A stretch of DNA of 64,000 nt from Methylotenera sp. (GCA_013141495.1 JABFQV010000002.1:62001-126000); one strand, 5' to 3'. Positions 1 to 10,135 are shown, counted from the stretch's first letter. Made by a program: numbers and translations. The notes: generated by a model not told the origin, from the letters alone.

Positions 1-1
1 C

Positions 2-580
2 GGTGTAGATGAAGCCGGACGCGGGCCACTCGCTGGCGCTGTATATGCGGCAGCCGTGATACTTAACCCGGATAGGCCGATTCAGGGCTTGGCGGACTCC
101 AAAAAACTCAGTGAAAAAAAGCGTGATGCGCTTGCAATAGAAATTAAACAGCATGCTTTAGCGTGGGCGATAGCCAGCAGTAGCGTAGAAGAGATTGATC
201 ATATCAACATCCTGCAGGCTAGCTTACTTGCCATGAAGCGCGCGATTGAAGCGATGCAGGCGCAATTTGATATTGCACCTGAGTTAGGTGCAATTTTAGT
301 GCAGGTGGATGGCAATCAATGCCCTAAAATCAGCTTGCCATGCGAGGCGATTATAAAAGGCGACAGCAAAGTTCAAGCTATTTCTGCGGCTTCGATCCTA
401 GCTAAAACAGCGCGTGATGCAGAGCTGTATGTTTTAGATAAACAATATCCGCTCTATGGTTTTGCGCAACATAAAGGCTACCCCACAGCTGCACATGTGG
501 CCTTGTTGCAGCAACATGGTGTGTCAGCCATACATAGGCGTAGCTATGCGCCAGTAAAAAGGCTTTTACTAAGCCAATAA
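2..580 (+). CDS. rnhB: Ribonuclease HII, 5'-truncated by the window edge
   Basis: RNase HII cleaves the RNA strand of RNA-DNA hybrids and removes misincorporated ribonucleotides. The reading frame is open from base 2 and its first residues, [12 protein letters not shown], are the N-terminal signature of the family with the catalytic Asp-Glu pair. Further family blocks follow: DSKKLSE, and the ILAKTARD segment with its catalytic Asp. The GTG at 56 is therefore internal, and the true start lies upstream of the window. The C-terminus is complete and overlaps by 12 bp the convergent methyltransferase gene. Identification is from motifs and is secure; only the first residues are missing. Confidence 0.95.
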   Translation, partial: GVDEAGRGPLAGAVYAAAVILNPDRPIQGLADSKKLSEKKRDALAIEIKQHALAWAIASSSVEEIDHINILQASLLAMKRAIEAMQAQFDIAPELGAILVQVDGNQCPKISLPCEAIIKGDSKVQAISAASILAKTARDAELYVLDKQYPLYGFAQHKGYPTAAHVALLQQHGVSAIHRRSYAPVKRLLLSQ

Positions 581-1288
581 TAAAAATACCGTCGGTTTTT
601 TGTGTAAATCTGGCAACGTGGTTTGCTTCCACTCTTTAATCCGTTTAGTCACTATATATTCGTCCGACAGGCTGATATTGCACGCAATACACAACCTTGT
701 TTCACTTTGACAGTTGGCGAGTATGTCCTCTAGCATGTGCTGGTTGCGGTAGGGTGTTTCAATAAATAGTTGCGTTTCTTGTGCGTATTTTGATTGTTTT
801 TCAATGTCTTTAAGCTGTGTAATGCGTGCGGCTTTATCACTAGGTAAATAACCAAAAAAGGTAAAGCGTTGACCGTTTAGGCCGCTAGCCATTAGGCTGA
901 GTAGAATAGACGAAGGCCCCACCAAAGGTGCAACGCGTATGCCTTTTTGATGTGCTAACGCTGCAAGTTTTGCGCCAGGGTCTGCAATGCCGGGGCAACC
1001 TGCTTCACTCATTAGACCTATATCTTTACCTGCCATTAAACTGCCCAGTAGTGCGGGTAAGTCTTTATCTGCGGTGTGTTCATTCAGGGTTTTGAGCACA
1101 AGCTCACGGATGGGTTTGCTATGCTTGATAGTGCCTAAAAAGTGGCGCGCAGTTTTTTCATTCTCAACGATAAATTCGTCCAGTTGTTGCGCAATAGTGA
1201 CTACATCAGGCGGCAACACTTTGGCAATGTTATCATCACCAAGCGTGACGGGGATAAAATACAGTGTGCCGAGTTTGTGGTTAGTCAT
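569..1288 (-). CDS. RsmI-like SAM-dependent methyltransferase (tetrapyrrole methylase fold)
   Basis: This 239-residue protein has the TP-methylase fold seen in RsmI, the 16S rRNA C1402 2'-O-methyltransferase. Recognisable blocks are [12 protein letters not shown] at the N-terminus, [14 protein letters not shown] (the ISDAG-TPLISDPG equivalent) and [16 protein letters not shown]. It is shorter than RsmI (about 280 residues) and diverges from it, so it is probably the RsmI paralogue common in Beta- and Gammaproteobacteria, of unproven substrate. Its ATG overlaps the stop of the upstream DUF4139 gene (TAATG), suggesting translational coupling. It converges on rnhB with a 12-bp overlap. Confidence 0.8.
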   Translation of the reverse strand: MTNHKLGTLYFIPVTLGDDNIAKVLPPDVVTIAQQLDEFIVENEKTARHFLGTIKHSKPIRELVLKTLNEHTADKDLPALLGSLMAGKDIGLMSEAGCPGIADPGAKLAALAHQKGIRVAPLVGPSSILLSLMASGLNGQRFTFFGYLPSDKAARITQLKDIEKQSKYAQETQLFIETPYRNQHMLEDILANCQSETRLCIACNISLSDEYIVTKRIKEWKQTTLPDLHKKPTVFLLLA

Positions 1289-2733
1289 TAGTATTTCACT
1301 TGAACACGATAGTAAAGGGTGGCTTTGCCTTCGGCTGGAATTTCAATTTTCCAAACCGCCGTATTGCTGCTGGCTTTTTGGCTAGGGTGGCTTTCTTTCA
1401 TCATTTTCCAATCAGCGGGAATCGGTTCTTGTACCGTGACAGTCACACGTTCTTTTTTTGCATTTTTGAGTACAACTTCATAAGCACTCTCGAACATGCT
1501 ATTGCCTTTTGCAGGACGTGGTAAGGTTTTGAAGTCAATTTGTTTTTTATCGGCGGTGACATCAAAAGCATTGCCTAGTTTTAACCGTACCACTTCATTT
1601 TTAGGGGTATGGTCAATACTGTCTTCACCTACAAATTGCGCATTGCCTTGGTTATCTTTTTTATACACGCGCATCGTGCCTTTGGGTAATGGTAATCCAA
1701 GCTTTGCGGTTTCTTTGTTATCGAACTCTACAAACACGCCCACTTTCATTTTTTGTCCCAAGTCACCATAGCTAGCACCGTAATAGTAATCGGCACCGCG
1801 TAATACCAGCTCTTTACGTGCAGGGACGTTAGATGCCGATAACAAAGCCACTTGTTTATTTTGATTGTCGCTAATCGTAGTCGGGCGGTCTAGCGTATAA
1901 AGATGATATTCAAGTAATGACTCTTCCGCCATCGGAGCAACAGCATCTGCCATCATCGCAGCTTCTTTGCGCATCATCATAGCGCGCGGCTGGCTCTCTT
2001 GTACACGATTGACGTCTCCAGCCACCAATTGTAATTTGGCATTGTTATAACTGGTACCACTGGTATTGGTAAGCGTTACCCAACCTGATAAATCAATGCT
2101 GTCTTCTTTTGCATTAAGCTCGGCTACATAATCAGCCTTCCAGCCAAGACCGCCCGTCAGGTAACTTAACTCTACCGTTTGCTCAGCCGTTATTTTGTTA
2201 TTGAGTTTAGTCACTAGGGTGGGGCGGTCACGTAAATTAGCGGGCACGTCATCATAAACAATGCGACCCGGCATTCCAGTTTCAATACGATTGCCGATTT
2301 TCATGACTACGCCATTATTCGCTGAAAGCACGGTCGCTTGTTCCGTGGTTTCTAAACCTGTGGCGGGGTTAACTCGAACGATACTTACATTTTTACCTAC
2401 GTATTTTTCCAGTAGTTTTTGCGGGGTGAGTAAGTCAAAATCAAAATTTTGCTCTAAGGTGCTAAAGCTGCCAGCATGGCTTAAGCTACGTAGTAGTGCG
2501 GTTTCTGGCCTGATTTGAGCGCTAACATCACGTAATGCAAGGTTGTTTAAACCGTTATTTAGTTTAACTTTACGCTGGTCTTTTATTAGTGCCAAATCAT
2601 TGTTGTAGATAGTGACAGCAACTGATTGCTGGTCGCTCAGGTTGTTACGTATTTCGTCAGGCTCTATAGCCAAAACATGGCTAGAAAATGCTGAGAGCAC
2701 ACAAAGTACGATCAATTTATATTGCTTGGGCAT
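1288..2733 (-). CDS. Exported DUF4139 domain protein
   Basis: The 481-residue product starts with a clear Sec signal peptide of about 22 residues ending HVLA, followed by IEPDE. The mature part has the mostly beta-strand pattern of DUF4139 proteins (for example LSYLTGGLGWKADYVAEL and DLSGWVTLTNTSGTSY), including the W-x-Y-x block typical of the family. A Met/Ala-rich stretch (MMMRKEAAMMADAVAPMAEE) near residues 250-270 is probably a surface loop. Molecular function is not established for this family. The gene is cotranscribed with the downstream methyltransferase through a 1-nt overlap. The preceding 110 bp (2734-2843) show no clear structure. Confidence 0.75.
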   Translation of the reverse strand: MPKQYKLIVLCVLSAFSSHVLAIEPDEIRNNLSDQQSVAVTIYNNDLALIKDQRKVKLNNGLNNLALRDVSAQIRPETALLRSLSHAGSFSTLEQNFDFDLLTPQKLLEKYVGKNVSIVRVNPATGLETTEQATVLSANNGVVMKIGNRIETGMPGRIVYDDVPANLRDRPTLVTKLNNKITAEQTVELSYLTGGLGWKADYVAELNAKEDSIDLSGWVTLTNTSGTSYNNAKLQLVAGDVNRVQESQPRAMMMRKEAAMMADAVAPMAEESLLEYHLYTLDRPTTISDNQNKQVALLSASNVPARKELVLRGADYYYGASYGDLGQKMKVGVFVEFDNKETAKLGLPLPKGTMRVYKKDNQGNAQFVGEDSIDHTPKNEVVRLKLGNAFDVTADKKQIDFKTLPRPAKGNSMFESAYEVVLKNAKKERVTVTVQEPIPADWKMMKESHPSQKASSNTAVWKIEIPAEGKATLYYRVQVKY

Positions 2734-2843
2734 GTTAAATTCCTTTTAAAGGTGAATAGAAATCACGATTGCGCGTACATTTTAAATAGATACCTCAGCT
2801 AAACGTAGCAAGATGCAAAAAGGTTGATTGGTTTAAAAATAAC

Positions 2844-3425
2844 TTATATGACGGCTACACCTTCATTTTGCAACATGCTGACCAAGGCGATAAGAGGCAA
2901 CCCAATGAGCGCATTGGGGTCATCACCTGTCATTTTCTCTATAATAGCAATCCCTAAACCCTCTGATTTCGCACTGCCAGCGCAATGGTAGGGCTGTTCT
3001 CTCAAGAGGTAGTTTTCAATTTGCGCATCTGTTAAGTTTCTAAATTTCACAATATAGGGAACAACTAATGCCTGCATGCTTTGTGTAGCTGCATTGTAGA
3101 GGCATAGCGCACTATGAAAAATAACTTCTCGCCCACGCATCATGCGCAGTTGCTTGGTGGCGTTTTCATGGGATAGCGGCTTGCCAAGCTGTAAATTATC
3201 TAAAGTGGCAACTTGATCACAGCCAATAATTAAGGCATCTGTGTGGCTAACGGCAACTTTTTTGGCTTTTACCTGCGCAAGTCTTAATGCGGTTTGCTGT
3301 GGAAGTTCATTGTTTAACGGCGTTTCATCTACTTCAGGTGAGATGCAGTTAAATTGGATTTGCAAGTGCGTGAGCAGTTCACGTCTATAAACAGAGGATG
3401 ATGCAAGTATGAGTGTAGGGTTCAC
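2844..3425 (-). CDS. yceF: Maf-like nucleotide pyrophosphatase, YceF subgroup
   Basis: Maf family enzymes hydrolyse modified or non-canonical nucleoside triphosphates; the YceF subgroup acts on 7-methyl-GTP. The 193-residue protein begins [14 protein letters not shown], the family's phosphate-binding signature, and contains IIGCDQVA with the catalytic Asp and GSAKSEGLG near residue 150. In gammaproteobacteria yceF lies beside yceD-rpmF-plsX-fab. The same neighbourhood exists here but is interrupted by the two pyruvate carboxylase genes. The subgroup assignment rests on this context plus sequence resemblance, so the exact substrate is inferred. Confidence 0.88.
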   Translation of the reverse strand: MNPTLILASSSVYRRELLTHLQIQFNCISPEVDETPLNNELPQQTALRLAQVKAKKVAVSHTDALIIGCDQVATLDNLQLGKPLSHENATKQLRMMRGREVIFHSALCLYNAATQSMQALVVPYIVKFRNLTDAQIENYLLREQPYHCAGSAKSEGLGIAIIEKMTGDDPNALIGLPLIALVSMLQNEGVAVI

Positions 3426-3451
3426 TGAAGCGTTCCTTTGCGTTTAGCTCT

Positions 3452-3483
3452 AAATAAAAAGCCGACAGTTTATCCCTGTCGGC
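3452..3483 (-). terminator. Rho-independent terminator downstream of pycB
   Basis: On the minus strand a perfect 8-bp stem (GCCGACAG with CTGTCGGC, 3476-3483 and 3461-3468) with a 7-nt loop is followed by a T-rich tract. It sits just after the pycB stop codon and should end the pycA-pycB transcript before yceF. Confidence 0.85.
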
Positions 3484-3506
3484 TCACATATTAAATGCTA
3501 TTACGG

Positions 3507-5354
3507 TTATTCTGGTTGAATTTCAAGTAGTGCTTCATCAGGATTAACCATGTCACCTTTAGTCACGTGGATAGCAACGACAACGCCGGAAGTTGCCGCT
3601 TGGATTTCATTTTCCATTTTCATGGCTTCAATCACCACTACGGCGTCGCCCGCTTTTACTTTATCACCAATTTTAGCGATAACAGCTACAATTGTGCCTG
3701 GCATCGAAGTCGTCACATGTCCGGCGTGGCTTGGGCGTGGACGACCACTGCTACTAGATGCGGGCTTCTTTTTACCGCTACTACTGCCAGCACCAGCGCC
3801 GCCAGATACTTCAATTTCGCTTAATGTTTCAACAAAAACCTCTTCTGCAATGCCATCGACTGATACATAGTATGGACGTTTTTCTTCACCAGAGTGACCG
3901 CTGCCCGTGAGGTTAATGTGGAAAGTCTCTCCGTGGAGCGTTACTTTAAATTCATTAGGTGCAAATCGTGGCGCTGCGGCATTGACACTTTCTTTGTCTA
4001 GCAACGCTTCTGGCACCAGTGAGCCTGCATTACGTTCTTGCAAGTAAGTTTGGCCGATGTCAGGAAACATTGCATAAGTCAGTGTATCTTCTTCCGATTT
4101 GGCAAAGCGCTCAGCTTCAACAGTGAGTTTTGCCATTTCTGGCGCTAACAAGTCGGCAGGGCGGCAGGTGATAGTTTCACCATCATTCACGGCAAGTTTT
4201 TTAACAGATTCATTGACAGGTGCTGGAGATTGACCATAGCGCCCGAGGAAGTAGTTTTTCACTTCATTGGTGATAGATTTATAGCGTGCGCCTGTCATAA
4301 CGTTAAGCACCGCTTGCGTTCCCACAATTTGTGACGTAGGTGTCACTAACGGCGGAAAACCTAAATCTTCACGTACACGTGGAATTTCGGCCAATACTTC
4401 ATCAATGCGGTTAAGTGCACCTTGCTCTTTTAATTGATTGGATAGATTTGAAATCATGCCACCTGGCACCTGGTTAACCAGTACACGCGTATCTACACCT
4501 GTAAATTCACTTTCAAATTGCCAGTATTTTTTACGCACATCGCGGAAATAAGCCGTAATTTCTTGCAAAGCGACTAAATCTAAACCGGTGTCATACTCAG
4601 TGCCCTTTAAAGCCGCGACGATGCTTTCGGTTGAAGGATGGCTAGCGCCCTCGCCAAAAGACGAGTTGCAAGTGTCAATAATGGTAGCACCTGCTTCTAT
4701 ACCTTTTAAGAAACACATTGCAGACAAGCCTGAAGTGGCATGGCTGTGTAAATGAATCGGTAAGCTTACAGCCGCACGTAAAGCTTTTACTAAGTCATGG
4801 GTGCTTTGCGGTGTGAGCAGGCCAGCCATATCTTTAATCGCAAGCGTATCGCAACCCATACTCTCAAGTTCTTTTGCTAATTCAACAAAGTGAGCAATGT
4901 CATGCACTGGGCTAGTCGTGTAGCTAATAGCGCCTTCAGCATGTTTACCTACTTTCTTTACCGCTTCGATAGAGGTTTTTAAATTTCGCATGTCATTCAT
5001 GGCGTCAAAAATGCGGAACACATCTACGCCGTTATCTGCAGATTTCTGTACGAAAGCACGTACAACATCATCTGAATAGTGACGGTAGCCTAGTAAATTT
5101 TGACCACGCAACAGCATTTGAATGCGGCTGTTAGGTAATGCTTTACGCAATTTAGCCAAGCGCTCCCACGGGTCTTCTTTCAGGAAGCGAACACAGGCAT
5201 CAAACGTTGCGCCACCCCAAGCTTCTAATGACCAAAAACCAATCGCATCCAGCTTGGCGCAAATAGGTAGCATGTCATCAGTACGCATACGGGTTGCAAT
5301 TAACGATTGATGTCCATCGCGTAAAACTAGTTCAGAAACAAATACTTTTGCCAT
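3507..5354 (-). CDS. pycB: Pyruvate carboxylase subunit B (carboxyltransferase plus biotin carrier)
   Basis: The 615-residue protein transfers CO2 from carboxybiotin to pyruvate, giving oxaloacetate. The N-terminal HMGL-like carboxyltransferase barrel starts ELVLRDGHQSLIATRMRT and has the metal ligand block HLHSHATSG. A Ser/Gly/Ala/Lys-rich flexible linker (about residues 514-541) leads to a C-terminal biotinyl domain with EAMKMENEI, the Lys (about residue 581) being the biotin site. The architecture is the same as oxaloacetate decarboxylase alpha. The adjacent biotin carboxylase gene and the absence of membrane OadB/OadG genes favour pyruvate carboxylase. It follows pycA by 48 bp and presumably shares its transcript. 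Confidence 0.9.
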   Translation of the reverse strand: MAKVFVSELVLRDGHQSLIATRMRTDDMLPICAKLDAIGFWSLEAWGGATFDACVRFLKEDPWERLAKLRKALPNSRIQMLLRGQNLLGYRHYSDDVVRAFVQKSADNGVDVFRIFDAMNDMRNLKTSIEAVKKVGKHAEGAISYTTSPVHDIAHFVELAKELESMGCDTLAIKDMAGLLTPQSTHDLVKALRAAVSLPIHLHSHATSGLSAMCFLKGIEAGATIIDTCNSSFGEGASHPSTESIVAALKGTEYDTGLDLVALQEITAYFRDVRKKYWQFESEFTGVDTRVLVNQVPGGMISNLSNQLKEQGALNRIDEVLAEIPRVREDLGFPPLVTPTSQIVGTQAVLNVMTGARYKSITNEVKNYFLGRYGQSPAPVNESVKKLAVNDGETITCRPADLLAPEMAKLTVEAERFAKSEEDTLTYAMFPDIGQTYLQERNAGSLVPEALLDKESVNAAAPRFAPNEFKVTLHGETFHINLTGSGHSGEEKRPYYVSVDGIAEEVFVETLSEIEVSGGAGAGSSSGKKKPASSSSGRPRPSHAGHVTTSMPGTIVAVIAKIGDKVKAGDAVVVIEAMKMENEIQAATSGVVVAIHVTKGDMVNPDEALLEIQPE

Positions 5355-5402
5355 ATTTTTAATCTATCGGTTTAAGGTTTAAATGATATTCAAATGTTAT
5401 TT

Positions 5403-6821
5403 TTAAATGCCTTTGTGCGCTGCAATGGCAGCTGCAATGGCTGCCGCCATCAACTCGGGCGGTACTTCGTTTGCATAATTTGCTAACTCGGGGTGCGACT
5501 CTACAAAGCTGGTGTTGAATTCTGCATTTCTAAAATCTTCGTGTTTTAAGATCTCTTGATAATACGGAATGGTCGTTTTTACGCCATAAATCAACATGTC
5601 ATCCAACGCACGGCGACCGCGCTCAATTACGCCATCCCAAGTCAGCGCCCAAACCGTCAGCTTGGCACACATGGAGTCATAATAAGGCGGGATGACATAA
5701 CCGCTAAAAATAGCTGCATCCATCCGCACCCCTGGGCCGCCGGGCGCATAGTAGCGGGTAATTTTACCAAAGCTCGGTAAAAAGTCGTTTTTAGGATCTT
5801 CCGCATTGATTCGGAACTCCATAGCATACCCTCTAAACTGCACATCTTTTTGCTTATATTGCAATGGCAAACCACTGGCGACACGGATTTGTTCTTGCAC
5901 AATATCAATACCTGTAATGGTTTCAGTCACGGTATGCTCAACTTGCAGGCGTGTATTCATTTCCATAAAATAAAAAGTATTGTCTGAGTCTAATAAAAAC
6001 TCTACCGTACCGGCGTTTTCGTAACCGACTGCTTTAGCGGCTTTTACCGCTAAGCCGCCAATGTAATCACGTTGTGCCTGGCTTAATTGTGGCGACGGCG
6101 CAATTTCAATCAACTTTTGATTGCGACGTTGGATTGAACAGTCACGCTCAAATAAATGAATGGTATTGCCTTGTGAGTCAGCCAATATTTGCACTTCAAT
6201 ATGCCGAGGTGACACTACACATTTTTCCAGAAACACTTCTGGTTTGCCAAAGGCTTTGCTGGCCTCACTAATAACGCGGTCATAATTGCTTAACAATTCT
6301 TTTTCGCTATCGCAGCGACGAATACCGCGCCCACCGCCACCATTGGTGGCTTTTAGCATTACGGGGTAGCCAATTTTTTTAGCCAGCGCTACAGCTTCAT
6401 CCAGATTGGCTAAGTTACCATTACTGCCTGGGGTGCAAGGGATGCCTGCTTTAGTCATTGCGTTTCTGGCTTGGATTTTATCGCCCATCTGACGAATAAC
6501 ACTGGCATCAGGACCGATGAATTTAACACCACGGCGCTCGCAAATGTCAGCGAGTTCAGGATTTTCAGATAAAAAACCATAACCAGGGTGCAAAGCATCA
6601 CAGCCAGAGGCTACCGCCAAATTAACAATATTATGTGCATTTAAGTAGCCGGCAACAGGGTCTGCGCCAATGTTATAGGCTTCATCCGCCTTTTTAACGT
6701 GTAAGGCTTGACGATCAGCGTCTGAATAAATCGCAACAGACTTAATGCCCATTTCAGAGCAAGCGCGTACAATACGCACTGCAATTTCACCGCGATTAGC
6801 AATTAGAATTTTTTTGAACAC
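5403..6821 (-). CDS. pycA: Pyruvate carboxylase subunit A (biotin carboxylase)
   Basis: An ATP-grasp biotin carboxylase of 472 residues that carboxylates the biotin on PycB with bicarbonate and ATP. Seen motifs: FKKILIANRGEIAVRI at the N-terminus, the glycine-rich ATP loop KATNGGGGRGIRR, and EMNTRLQVEHTVTE near residue 290. The frame is open to an ATG at 6854, but the family start corresponds to the GTG at 6821, which has an AAGG Shine-Dalgarno about 10 nt upstream, so that start is preferred. The Ala-rich tail (AAAIAAAIAAHKGI) is typical of the PycA form rather than AccC. The gene is divergent from yceD. Confidence 0.9.
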   Translation of the reverse strand: MFKKILIANRGEIAVRIVRACSEMGIKSVAIYSDADRQALHVKKADEAYNIGADPVAGYLNAHNIVNLAVASGCDALHPGYGFLSENPELADICERRGVKFIGPDASVIRQMGDKIQARNAMTKAGIPCTPGSNGNLANLDEAVALAKKIGYPVMLKATNGGGGRGIRRCDSEKELLSNYDRVISEASKAFGKPEVFLEKCVVSPRHIEVQILADSQGNTIHLFERDCSIQRRNQKLIEIAPSPQLSQAQRDYIGGLAVKAAKAVGYENAGTVEFLLDSDNTFYFMEMNTRLQVEHTVTETITGIDIVQEQIRVASGLPLQYKQKDVQFRGYAMEFRINAEDPKNDFLPSFGKITRYYAPGGPGVRMDAAIFSGYVIPPYYDSMCAKLTVWALTWDGVIERGRRALDDMLIYGVKTTIPYYQEILKHEDFRNAEFNTSFVESHPELANYANEVPPELMAAAIAAAIAAHKGI

Positions 6822-6944
6822 GTAACAAGCCTTAAATTTTGATACAAAAACCATGCGATTGTAGCATGTGCAGGTTGATAGCTAAATCCCCCGCGCTAAA
6901 TTTTCGCCACCAATTTACAACATTAAATATCGTGAATATTAAAA

Positions 6945-7502
6945 ATGAGTATCCAGCCCCTACAAATTGACAACATTGCCTTTGCTAAAAGAGGTGAACA
7001 TTTGACTGGTGATTTATCACTAGCTCACTGCCCAAGGTTAGCGGAGTTGTTGGCTTCGCAATTGCCAATCCTGCAAAACGATGCCATTGGCACACATGCT
7101 TTAACTAGCGTTAACAAAACTGAAAACAGCATTCACTTCACTTTGGATGGTGAAGCTAATGCGGTGGGGCAACACTTTTTACATCTTGCATTGGCGTCAA
7201 ATTTAACCACTTATTGTCAGCGATGCTTGGAACCGATGCCGGTTAAGCTGAGTTTAAGTTTTCATTATCAAATAATTGATGTAAATGCTAAACATTCGGA
7301 ATTGGATGTAGTCGAAGATAGTGATGATTTTGATATGCAGGAGGCCAATCAAGCGATGGATTTAGTGGCGCTGATTGAAGATGAAATTATCATGGCTACA
7401 CCTATCGCACCCACACATGCGCACGATTGCGCTGTCGCTTCTATGCAAAGTGGCGAAAAACCCAACCCATTTGCGGTGTTAAAAGGCCTTATTAAACCTT
7501 AA
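6945..7502 (+). CDS. yceD: YceD/DUF177 protein linked to ribosomal protein L32
   Basis: The 185-residue protein belongs to the YceD (DUF177) family, almost always encoded directly before rpmF and implicated in 23S rRNA or ribosome maturation. The family's cysteine pair is visible in CQRCLEPM at about residue 92, and a later Cys occurs in HAHDCAVA. The acidic region following the first Cys pair is also typical. It opens the plus-strand lipid/ribosome gene block and is separated from rpmF by 162 bp containing a possible promoter and leader hairpin. Identification comes from the Cys motif plus position. Confidence 0.88.
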   Translation: MSIQPLQIDNIAFAKRGEHLTGDLSLAHCPRLAELLASQLPILQNDAIGTHALTSVNKTENSIHFTLDGEANAVGQHFLHLALASNLTTYCQRCLEPMPVKLSLSFHYQIIDVNAKHSELDVVEDSDDFDMQEANQAMDLVALIEDEIIMATPIAPTHAHDCAVASMQSGEKPNPFAVLKGLIKP

Positions 7503-7522
7503 AGTAATCAAAACAACTGAAT

Positions 7523-7552
7523 TTGGCTGACAAAGCGATGGTTTTATATTAT
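7523..7552 (+). promoter_or_regulatory. Candidate sigma-70 promoter for rpmF
   Basis: TTGGCT at 7523-7528 and TATATT at 7545-7550 are 16 nt apart; an overlapping TATTAT at 7547-7552 gives 18 nt. It lies just after the yceD stop. This is a consensus-match prediction only. Confidence 0.4.
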
Positions 7553-7590
7553 GATTGCGGACTAGAAATTTTGTGTAATCTTAAATTAGT

Positions 7591-7614
7591 GACGCAACCT
7601 TTAAAAGGGGCGTC
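7591..7614 (+). promoter_or_regulatory. Possible leader hairpin upstream of rpmF
   Basis: GACGC (7591-7595) can pair with GCGTC (7610-7614), with further weak pairing inside, about 50 nt upstream of the rpmF start. It could be a weak attenuator or a leader structure for ribosomal protein control. The structure is short, so confidence is low. Confidence 0.25.
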
Positions 7615-7664
7615 GGTTTGTAAGTAATTGAGATGATGTTTTAATCATTTTATTGGAGTTTATT

Positions 7665-7844
7665 ATGGCAGTTCAGCAAAACAAAAAATCACCGTCAAAA
7701 CGTGGCATGCACCGTTCACATGATTTTTTAGTCAACCCACCATTAGCAGTTGAGCCTACAACAGGCGAAACACACTTACGTCACCACATTAGCCCAAACG
7801 GCTACTATCGTGGTCGTAAAGTATTACCATCAAAGAACGATTAA
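7665..7844 (+). CDS. rpmF: 50S ribosomal protein L32
   Basis: The 59-residue basic protein begins [20 protein letters not shown], the invariant L32 N-terminus, and ends [14 protein letters not shown]. The frame is open from a TTG at 7653, but the ATG at 7665 preceded by TTGGAG gives the standard length and sequence. It is a structural component of the large ribosomal subunit. The yceD-rpmF-plsX order is conserved across proteobacteria. A terminator follows, so plsX and the fab genes are probably transcribed partly from another promoter. Confidence 0.97.
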   Translation: MAVQQNKKSPSKRGMHRSHDFLVNPPLAVEPTTGETHLRHHISPNGYYRGRKVLPSKND

Positions 7845-7905
7845 TTTACTTGCTAGACATTAAATCTAGAGATTTAATTTTGTTTGGCGGTTCATAAAAT
7901 CAATT

Positions 7906-7941
7906 AACGCCGCTCCAGCACTGGGGCGGCGTTAATGTTTT
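7906..7941 (+). terminator. Terminator-like hairpin after rpmF
   Basis: An 11-bp GC-rich stem (AACGCCGCTCC with GGGGCGGCGTT, one G-T pair) with a 6-nt loop is followed by AATGTTTTT. It lies 60 bp after rpmF and separates it from plsX. Confidence 0.75.
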
Positions 7942-8068
7942 TATGGCGCGCGTATCATATCGTTTTGTCATTTTTTCAGCATACCTGACCTCAACTCAAG
8001 TTATTCTATAAATTACTTGGGTTAAGGTTGTTTGACTAAACTCTTCATTCAAATTGAGTGTAAAGCAC

Positions 8069-9115
8069 ATGGATATAACAGTCGCAATTGATGCAATGGG
8101 GGGCGACCACGGCCCTCATGTCACTATTCCTGCCGCGCTAAAGGCACTTGAGTCTGATCAGCAGCTAAATATCGTTTTAGTCGGTTTGAGTGATGCTATT
8201 GAGGCAGAGCTTAAAGCGAATAAAGCCAGCGCAAGCCCGCGTTTACGCATTCATCACGCAAGTGAAGTAGTCACCATGGATGAGTCCCCGCAAAGCGCAC
8301 TTAAAAATAAAAAAGATTCATCGATGCGCGTGGCTATTAATTTAGTTAAAAGTGGCGAAGCCAACGCTTGTGTTAGCGCAGGCAATACTGGCGCGCTGAT
8401 GGCGACGGCTCGATTTGTGCTAAAAACCCTGCCGGGCATTGACCGGCCAGCCATTGCTTCAACTTTGCCAAGTGAAAACGGCAATACTTATATGCTTGAT
8501 CTTGGTGCAAATGCAGACTGCACGCCCGAGCATCTTTACCAGTTTGCTATTATGGGCGCTATGTTGGTCAGTTGTATCGAACATAAAGAAAGACCTACCG
8601 TAGGCTTGCTGAATATCGGCTCAGAAGACATCAAGGGTAATGAGGTCGTAAAGCAAGCAGGTGAGTTGTTAAGAGCAAGCCATTTAAATTTTTATGGTAA
8701 CGTTGAAGGTGATGACATTTTTAAAGGTACTGTTGATTTGGTGGTATGCGATGGTTTTGTTGGTAATGTGTCGTTAAAAACCACCGAAGGGTTAGCACAC
8801 ATGATGGGTAAGTTTTTAACCCAGGAATTTAAAAAAAGCTGGCTGACAAAACTGATGGCGCTTTGTGCCATGCCCGTACTTAAAGCATTCAAAAAACGCT
8901 TGGACCCACGTCGCTATAATGGTGCAAGCTTTTTAGGGTTACGTGGCATCGTGGTAAAAAGCCATGGCGGCGCAGATCAATTGGCTTATCTGACCGCGAT
9001 TCATGTGGCGATTGAAGAAGCGCGTAGCGGTGTATTGCGCCGTATTACCGAACAGTTAGAAATTGAACATATACAGCCGTCTAAAGCTGTAGGAATTTCA
9101 CAGGATACACAATGA
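8069..9115 (+). CDS. plsX: Phosphate acyltransferase PlsX
   Basis: PlsX makes acyl-phosphate from acyl-ACP for the PlsX/PlsY phospholipid route. The 348-residue protein starts [16 protein letters not shown], the family N-terminus, and contains [10 protein letters not shown] and [13 protein letters not shown], both characteristic. The frame extends upstream to a TTG at 8054, but the ATG at 8069 fits the family and follows a GAGTG-type ribosome site. Its stop overlaps the fabH start by 4 nt (ATGA), so the two are translationally coupled. Confidence 0.96.
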   Translation: MDITVAIDAMGGDHGPHVTIPAALKALESDQQLNIVLVGLSDAIEAELKANKASASPRLRIHHASEVVTMDESPQSALKNKKDSSMRVAINLVKSGEANACVSAGNTGALMATARFVLKTLPGIDRPAIASTLPSENGNTYMLDLGANADCTPEHLYQFAIMGAMLVSCIEHKERPTVGLLNIGSEDIKGNEVVKQAGELLRASHLNFYGNVEGDDIFKGTVDLVVCDGFVGNVSLKTTEGLAHMMGKFLTQEFKKSWLTKLMALCAMPVLKAFKKRLDPRRYNGASFLGLRGIVVKSHGGADQLAYLTAIHVAIEEARSGVLRRITEQLEIEHIQPSKAVGISQDTQ

Positions 9116-10068
9116 TATTTTCACGTATTGCTGGCACGGGCAGTTATTTGCCTGCCAAAATTCTCACCAATGCCGAGTTGGAAAGTATGGTGGACACCAC
9201 TGATGAATGGATTTTTGCGCGCACAGGCATCCGTGAACGCCATATTGCAGCAGCCGATGAATTTACCAGTGACTTAGGGGTTGCCGCGGCTAAAAATGCG
9301 ATTGAGGCGGCAAATATTGATCCTCAGACTATAGATTTAATTTTGGTAGCAACAACGACTCCTGATCGTATTTTTCCTAGTACAGCTTGTTTGATACAAA
9401 ATCAATTGGGTATCAAAAATAACTGCCCGGCTTTTGATGTGCAGGCGGTATGTAGTGGTTTTGTCTATGCGTTAGCGGTGGCTGACAGCATGATTAAATC
9501 CGGCAGCGTTAAAACCGCTCTGGTAATCGGTGCAGAAACCATGTCGCGTATCACGGACTGGACTGATCGCAGTAATTGTATTCTATGGGGTGATGGTGCT
9601 GGTGCAGTTATTTTGCAGGCCTCTCAAGAAGCTGGCATTATCTCTACGCATCTTCATGCAGATGGTAGTTATGAAAAGTTATTAAATGTACCGACTGGCG
9701 TTTCAAAGCAAACGGGCGACAGAACCATGAAAATGGAAGGCAATGCGGTTTTTAAAATGGCCGTAAATACCTTAGATCAAATTGTAGATGAAACACTGGT
9801 TGCCAATGGTTTGCAAAAAAGTGATATTGACTGGCTGGTGCCACACCAGGCAAATATCCGCATTTTACAAGCTACCGCAAAAAAACTGGATATGAGCCTG
9901 GATAAAGTAGTTGTTACTGTAGATAAGCACGGCAACACTTCAGCCGCCTCAATCCCTTTAGCATTAGATGTTGCAGTGCGTGATGGAAGAATTCAACGTG
10001 GCAACATGATATTGATGGAAGCTTTTGGTGGTGGCTTCACTTGGGGCTCTGCGTTGATTAAATTCTAG
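9112..10068 (+). CDS. fabH: Beta-ketoacyl-ACP synthase III
   Basis: FabH starts fatty acid synthesis by condensing acetyl-CoA with malonyl-ACP. The 318-residue protein has the catalytic Cys114 in [10 protein letters not shown], the His in VPHQANIR and the Asn in KHGNTSAAS, completing the Cys-His-Asn triad. The C-terminal [13 protein letters not shown] block is the family end. It overlaps plsX by 4 nt and stands in the usual plsX-fabH order, but here a membrane glycosyltransferase-like gene lies between fabH and fabD. Confidence 0.97.
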   Translation: MIFSRIAGTGSYLPAKILTNAELESMVDTTDEWIFARTGIRERHIAAADEFTSDLGVAAAKNAIEAANIDPQTIDLILVATTTPDRIFPSTACLIQNQLGIKNNCPAFDVQAVCSGFVYALAVADSMIKSGSVKTALVIGAETMSRITDWTDRSNCILWGDGAGAVILQASQEAGIISTHLHADGSYEKLLNVPTGVSKQTGDRTMKMEGNAVFKMAVNTLDQIVDETLVANGLQKSDIDWLVPHQANIRILQATAKKLDMSLDKVVVTVDKHGNTSAASIPLALDVAVRDGRIQRGNMILMEAFGGGFTWGSALIKF

Positions 10069-10135
10069 TTATTTTATCAGTACTATTTAGTCATTGAATA
10101 GACGGTTTTATGTTCTTAAATATAAAGTGTTCTTG

